Assembly (NCBI GenBank): GCA_038207585.1
Contig: JBBQZP010000001.1
Coordinates: 186,001-250,000, forward strand
Direction: 5' to 3'
DNA: 64,000 nucleotides
Source of the DNA: JBBQZP01 sp038207585
GTDB taxonomy: Bacteria > Pseudomonadota > Alphaproteobacteria > Rhodobacterales > Rhodobacteraceae
This document shows, one piece after another, positions 60,186 through 64,000 of the stretch. The notes beneath the pieces are model-generated. The model did no database searches. It was not told the origin of the DNA and worked only from the letters and a program-made list of their open reading frames with translations. Numbering within the stretch: position 1 is the stretch's first letter; every line of letters begins with the position of its first letter. Position numbers and translations under genes: made by a program.

Positions 60186-61763
60186 ATGACCGACGTCCGA
60201 TCCGGCACTGCGCAAGCGGTTGCCGAACAAAGCAGTATTGCCCTGCGCGCCACGGGTCTGCGCAAGACCTATGGCGCGACAGTTGCGCTGGAACATGCCG
60301 ACATCGTTCTGGCCGCCGGGATGGTGCATGCGCTCCTGGGCGAGAACGGCGCGGGGAAATCGACCTTGGTTCGTATTCTGACAGGTGCGGTCAAGGCCGA
60401 TGCAGGCCAGATCATGCTGGACGGCAGGCCGTATGATCCGACGTCCCTGCTGGAGGCGCGGGGGCGCGGCGTGGCCACCGCCTTTCAGGAATTGAGTCTG
60501 GTGCCCAACCTTTCGGTGGCGCAAAATCTGCTGTTGCCTGCGTTGCCGCGCGGCCCTGTCGGGCTGATCTCGGCCCGCCGGGTGCAGGATATGGGCGACG
60601 CCATTCTAGCACGGCACGGGCTGCAGCGGATTGACCCGATGATGCAGGTTGACCGTCTGCCACTGGCCGAGCGTCAGCGGATCGAGATTGTCCGTGCCAT
60701 CGAAAACGCCACCAGCGTCCTGATCCTGGATGAGCCGACGGCGGCGCTGGCCGAAACCGACTGGCTGTTCGACCGGATCAGGATGGCGACTGCCAGAGGG
60801 ACGGCGGTTCTTTACATCTCGCACCGGCTGGCTGAGGTGCGCCAGATCTGTTCAGAGGCGACGGTGCTGCGCAATGGCCGCTCGATTGCGTCGGTCAGTC
60901 TGGCGCAGGCGTCTGATGACGATATCTTCGAGATGATGGTGGGGCGCAGGGTCGACCACTCGGCCCGCAAACGTGCCGGGCAGGCACAGGCACAGGCGCA
61001 GGCCGGAGTTGCCGCGCGGTTAAGGGTTCACGGGCTGACCGGGCACGGGCTGAACAAAGTTTCCTTCGATCTGCGGCCCGGCGAGATTTTGGGTGTGGCG
61101 GCACTGGAAGGGCAAGGCCAGCGCGGTTTGTTCCGCATGCTGGCCGGGCTGGACGCGCCCGAGGGTGGCACGGTTGCGATTGACGGACAGCCCGCGCGCC
61201 TTGCGTCGCCGCGTCAGGCGCTGAAATCGGGCAGCGGCGTGGCCTATCTGCCCGAAGAACGAAAGACCGAAGGTATTCTGGCCGGATTGACGGCAGCCAC
61301 GAATGTGGTGCTGCCGGTGCTGCCGAAGGCTGCTTTTGCCGCGATGATCAGCCCGGCGGCCGAGTTGCGCGCCGCAGGCCCCGTCGCAGCCAAGGTCGAG
61401 ATGAACCCGCGCTATCTGGGCTTTGCCATCGGCGATCTTTCGGGGGGCAATCAGCAAAAGGCGCTTGTCGCGCGCACACTGGCAACGGGGGCGCGGATAT
61501 TGCTGCTGTATGATCCGACGCGCGGTGTCGATGTGGGCACCAAGCAATCCATCTATGCGGCCATCCATGCCTTTGCCGCGGGTGGCGGGTCGGTGCTGTT
61601 CTATTCGTCAGAACTGCCCGAGATCGTGCAACTGGCAGACCGGTGTCTGGCCATTTATGGCGGTCAGATATTTGAGGAGTTCGCAGGTGAAGCCATCGCC
61701 GAGCAGCGGCTGGTCGCGGCCATTCTTGGCCACAGGGCAACCCCGGCGGAGGTGGCGTCTTGA
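60186..61763 (+). CDS. RbsA/MglA-type sugar ABC transporter ATP-binding protein
   Basis: A 525-residue ATPase with two fused ABC domains. The first has Walker A LGENGAGKST and Walker B LILDEPTAAL, with the signature altered to LPLAERQ. The second has a degenerate Walker A (LEGQGQRG), a normal LSGGNQQK signature, and a Walker B reading LLLYDPTRG, where LDEPTRG is usual. The asymmetry is common in this family; the YDP variant is less so. I chose ATG 60186 with GGGGAGA upstream. Its stop overlaps the next permease by four bases. Confidence 0.9.
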   Translation: MTDVRSGTAQAVAEQSSIALRATGLRKTYGATVALEHADIVLAAGMVHALLGENGAGKSTLVRILTGAVKADAGQIMLDGRPYDPTSLLEARGRGVATAFQELSLVPNLSVAQNLLLPALPRGPVGLISARRVQDMGDAILARHGLQRIDPMMQVDRLPLAERQRIEIVRAIENATSVLILDEPTAALAETDWLFDRIRMATARGTAVLYISHRLAEVRQICSEATVLRNGRSIASVSLAQASDDDIFEMMVGRRVDHSARKRAGQAQAQAQAGVAARLRVHGLTGHGLNKVSFDLRPGEILGVAALEGQGQRGLFRMLAGLDAPEGGTVAIDGQPARLASPRQALKSGSGVAYLPEERKTEGILAGLTAATNVVLPVLPKAAFAAMISPAAELRAAGPVAAKVEMNPRYLGFAIGDLSGGNQQKALVARTLATGARILLLYDPTRGVDVGTKQSIYAAIHAFAAGGGSVLFYSSELPEIVQLADRCLAIYGGQIFEEFAGEAIAEQRLVAAILGHRATPAEVAS

Positions 61764-62749
61764 CCGTTTCCCGTCCACAAGCCCCGACAACCCCGCGTTG
61801 GCAGGAACTGCTGGTCAGGCTGACCAAGGGGGCGGGTCTGATCGTTCTGATCTATCTGGCGGTCTATCTTCTGTATGCCTATCAGCAGCCCCGGGCGTTG
61901 AGCGCCTCGTCCATTGCGGCGCTGATGAACAACACGGCCCCCTTGGCGCTGGCGGCCGCGGGGCAGGCGCTGGTGGTGATCAGCCGGGGGTTTGATCTTT
62001 CGGTCGCCGGGGTGATCTCGATCTGCAATGTGACGCTGGCGGTCTATCCGATGGAGGGACCGGGCGGCGCTGTGTTGTCTGTGCTGTTGTGCATGGCGAT
62101 CGGCGCTGTTGTCGGGGCGGTGAATGGCGTGCTGGTGGCCGGATTGCGGATGCAATCCATCGCGGCGACGCTGGCCACGATGATCATTTGTCAGGGCATT
62201 GCACTGGTCATCCTGAAAGCGCCGGGGGGGTCTGTTTCCAACTGGATTGCCGATGAAATGACCGGCCGCCTGTGGGGGATCGTTCCGGTATCGGGCCTTA
62301 TGGTCGCGGTTGTGGTGGGGGTGTGGCTGGTGATCCGCCGCACCAATTTCGGGCTGGCGCTTTATGCCATCGGTGCAGACGAGCAATCGGCCACCCTGTC
62401 GGGGATCAACAGCGCCCGCGTCCGGTTCTTAACCTTCGTGCTGGCGGGGTCCGTCTACGGACTTGCGGGCTTTATGCTCAGCGCCCAGACAGCGACCGGG
62501 AATCCCACGTCGGGCACGCCGCTGCTGATGCTGTCGTTTGCGGCGGTGGCGCTTGGTGGCACGTCGCTGTCGGGCGGGCGGGGCGGGCTGTTCGCCTCTG
62601 TCATGGGTGCGGCCTTGCTGATGCTGCTGCAAAAGGTGCTGTTTTCAAGCGGCGTTTCATCGTTTTACACCGGCATGTTTCAGGGCGTTGCTCTGATCCT
62701 TGCGGTGGTGTTCAGCGGCTTTCTGACCCGGATCGGACAGGCGAAATGA
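61760..62749 (+). CDS. RbsC-type sugar ABC transporter permease
   Basis: A 329-residue inner-membrane permease with about 8-10 hydrophobic segments. QALVVISRGFDLSVAGVI and ALGGTSLSGGRGG are the motifs of the ribose/galactoside BPD permease 2 family. The start is a TTG overlapping the ATPase stop. It likely forms a heterodimer with the next permease, since two different permeases are present. Confidence 0.88.
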   Translation: MTVSRPQAPTTPRWQELLVRLTKGAGLIVLIYLAVYLLYAYQQPRALSASSIAALMNNTAPLALAAAGQALVVISRGFDLSVAGVISICNVTLAVYPMEGPGGAVLSVLLCMAIGAVVGAVNGVLVAGLRMQSIAATLATMIICQGIALVILKAPGGSVSNWIADEMTGRLWGIVPVSGLMVAVVVGVWLVIRRTNFGLALYAIGADEQSATLSGINSARVRFLTFVLAGSVYGLAGFMLSAQTATGNPTSGTPLLMLSFAAVALGGTSLSGGRGGLFASVMGAALLMLLQKVLFSSGVSSFYTGMFQGVALILAVVFSGFLTRIGQAK

Positions 62750-63765
62750 CCAACCCGGCCGTCAAGACCAAAGACGATTTTGCCCAGCCCGGCGATACCC
62801 GCACCTCGGCCCGGATCAGCCGCGATACGATCAGTGCGGCATCGGTGGCCGTGCTGTGCGTGGTGTTGTTGCTGAGCAGCCGGTTTGTCAGCCCGGCCCT
62901 TGGGTCGTGGTCGCAGGTCGAAACCGTTCTGGTGCTTGGGTTCTTTCTGGTCGTGCTGTCGTATGGGCAGGGGCTGGTGATCCTGTCGGGCGGGCTGGAT
63001 CTTTCCTTGCCAGCCACGATCACGCTGGGCGGAATTCTGGCGACAAGCTGGGTGGGTGCCACCGATCCGGGCGCATGGTATCTGCTGCCGGTGGTCCTTG
63101 CGGCTTGCGGACTGGTCGGGTTGGTGTCGGGTATCGGCATTGTCTGGCTGCGGGTGCCACCGTTCATCATGACGATGGCGATGTCGATCATCGTGGCCTC
63201 GGCACTGCTGGGATATACCAGCGGCACGCCGCGCGGGGCCGCACCCGATGCAGCGGTCGCCCTGATGAAGACCCAGGTCTTTGGCTGGCCGCTGCCGGTG
63301 ATCGTGCTGATCGGTTTTGTAGCCCTTGGCTGGGTGTTCCAAAGCCGGTCGATCTATGGCCGCTATCTCTATGCCATTGGCACAAACCTTGACGCTGCAC
63401 GCATTGCGGGCGTGCCGGTCACAGCCATGCAGATCCTGCCCTATGTGATCAGTGCTGTGTGCGCAGGGTTCGTGGGCATCGCGCTTGTCGGGTATTCAAG
63501 CGGTGCCACGCTGCGCATGGGCGACGACTATCTGTTGCCGTCTATCGCTGCGGTCGTGATCGGTGGATCGTCGATCCTGGGCGGACGCGGCACCAATCTT
63601 GGAACGGTGGGTGGGGCAATCCTGCTGACCGCCTTGGGCACGATCATCTCTGCCCTCGGTCTTGAATTCGGGCTTCGAACGGTCATCGAAGGTTCGATCG
63701 TGCTTATCGCGCTGCTTTTGCTGCGCGAAGAGCTTTTTCAGAAACTGCGCAGCCTGTGGCGCTGA
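62746..63765 (+). CDS. Second RbsC-type sugar ABC transporter permease
   Basis: A 339-residue permease of the same family, with GQGLVILSGGLDLSLPATI and VIGGSSILGGRGTN as the conserved motifs. An N-terminal cytoplasmic tail of about 25 residues precedes the first helix. ATG 62746 overlaps the first permease stop by four bases. Confidence 0.88.
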   Translation: MTNPAVKTKDDFAQPGDTRTSARISRDTISAASVAVLCVVLLLSSRFVSPALGSWSQVETVLVLGFFLVVLSYGQGLVILSGGLDLSLPATITLGGILATSWVGATDPGAWYLLPVVLAACGLVGLVSGIGIVWLRVPPFIMTMAMSIIVASALLGYTSGTPRGAAPDAAVALMKTQVFGWPLPVIVLIGFVALGWVFQSRSIYGRYLYAIGTNLDAARIAGVPVTAMQILPYVISAVCAGFVGIALVGYSSGATLRMGDDYLLPSIAAVVIGGSSILGGRGTNLGTVGGAILLTALGTIISALGLEFGLRTVIEGSIVLIALLLLREELFQKLRSLWR

Positions 63766-63810
63766 CCAACACCACCCACAGGAAAACACAAACGGAGGAG
63801 GAGACTACAA

Positions 63811-64000
63811 ATGCAACTCAACTGGCTGAAAAATACGGTCGCTCTGGCGGCACTGGTGGGAACAAGTCTGGTCTGGGGAACCCAGGTTGACGCTCAGGAT
63901 GGCAAGAAATTCAAGGTCTACCTGAGCCTCAGCTATTCGGGCAACGCCTGGCAGTCCGAGGCCGCGAACATCGTCAAGGCTTTGGCGGCAACCGCGCCCT
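63811..64000 (+). CDS. Sugar-type ABC transporter substrate-binding protein, 5' part only
   Basis: The gene runs off the end of the window. A strong GGAGGAGGA site precedes ATG 63811. Residues 1-30 are a Sec signal peptide with a cleavage site after QVDAQD or VDA. The mature protein begins KKFKVYLSLSYSGNAWQSEA, as in periplasmic type I sugar-binding proteins. It follows the second permease by 45 bases and would define the transporter's ligand. The co-located acid-sugar genes suggest a sugar acid or related compound. Confidence 0.85.
   Translation, partial: MQLNWLKNTVALAALVGTSLVWGTQVDAQDGKKFKVYLSLSYSGNAWQSEAANIVKALAATAP

Noticed and set aside
59954..60265. 103-codon minus-strand ORF across the ABC promoter
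   Set aside because: It overlaps the operator and the start of the ABC ATPase gene and resembles no protein family.
1..64000. tRNA/rRNA genes, CRISPR arrays, insertion sequences or prophage
   Set aside because: No cloverleaf-like genes, regular spaced repeats, transposase or integrase motifs were found on reading both strands; a covariance-model search would be needed for a firm negative.

Overview
The window is a GC-rich, densely packed bacterial chromosome segment with a typical alphaproteobacterial, probably Rhodobacterales (Roseobacter-group), gene content. It carries a giant NdvB/ChvB-type cyclic beta-1,2-glucan synthase, a Flp/Tad pilus locus, a DUF3618/holin-family stress cluster, a large-subunit catalase, PaoABC-like molybdenum hydroxylase genes and an RbsA-type sugar ABC operon. 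The genus cannot be fixed from sequence reading alone. I saw no tRNA, rRNA, CRISPR array, prophage or insertion sequence.

Layout. 1-1731: end of a Rieske protein, a CDP-alcohol phosphatidyltransferase and a flippase/synthase-like membrane protein. 2055-13697: galU, a small coupled ORF, ndvB, a diacylglycerol-kinase-family gene and a metallophosphoesterase; GalU would supply the UDP-glucose used by NdvB. 13706-18337 (minus): an osmoprotectant-type ABC importer with a PAP2 phosphatase at its end. 18507-21033: transglutaminase-like protein, ribbon-helix-helix regulator, PHB-depolymerase-family esterase. 21051-24738 (minus): three-subunit aldehyde/xanthine-type oxidoreductase. 25096-26954: four coupled small membrane/stress proteins. 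27132-33345: YdeP/FdhF-like oxidoreductase, DUF421 protein with a zinc ribbon, a decayed VOC gene, a nucleoside deaminase and catalase. 33938-41165: Flp pilin, then CpaE-CpaF-TadB-TadC-TadE-TadG, without secretin, CpaB or prepilin peptidase genes. 41227-44726: membrane-anchored LuxR-type regulator, PPOX stress protein, membrane protein plus a 24-residue peptide, Crp/Fnr regulator.

44898-52212 is one tight operon: three GT2/GT4-type soluble glycosyltransferases around a membrane GT2, an acyl-CoA-dehydrogenase-like protein, a PIG-L deacetylase, a NodS-like methyltransferase and a DUF892 protein. It looks like an uncharacterised glycoconjugate pathway. 52317-54369 (minus) holds opgG and a DUF2383 gene. 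54901-64000 is a catabolic island: P1 peptidase, GMC oxidoreductase, a DUF1537 kinase with PdxA2 (four-carbon acid sugar pathway), and a divergent sugar ABC operon behind a palindromic operator; its binding-protein gene runs off the window.

The most striking signal links otherwise unrelated operons. At least ten intergenic sites match GGAAC-N16/17-nGTT, the promoter type of the alphaproteobacterial general-stress sigma factor EcfG; five have the full CGTT. They precede galU, the osmoprotectant importer, the aldehyde oxidoreductase, the DUF3618 cluster, DUF421, the deaminase, catalase, the peptide/membrane protein pair, the glycosyltransferase operon and DUF2383-opgG. I infer that much of this window is a general-stress-response island for envelope glucans, osmolytes and oxidative defence.
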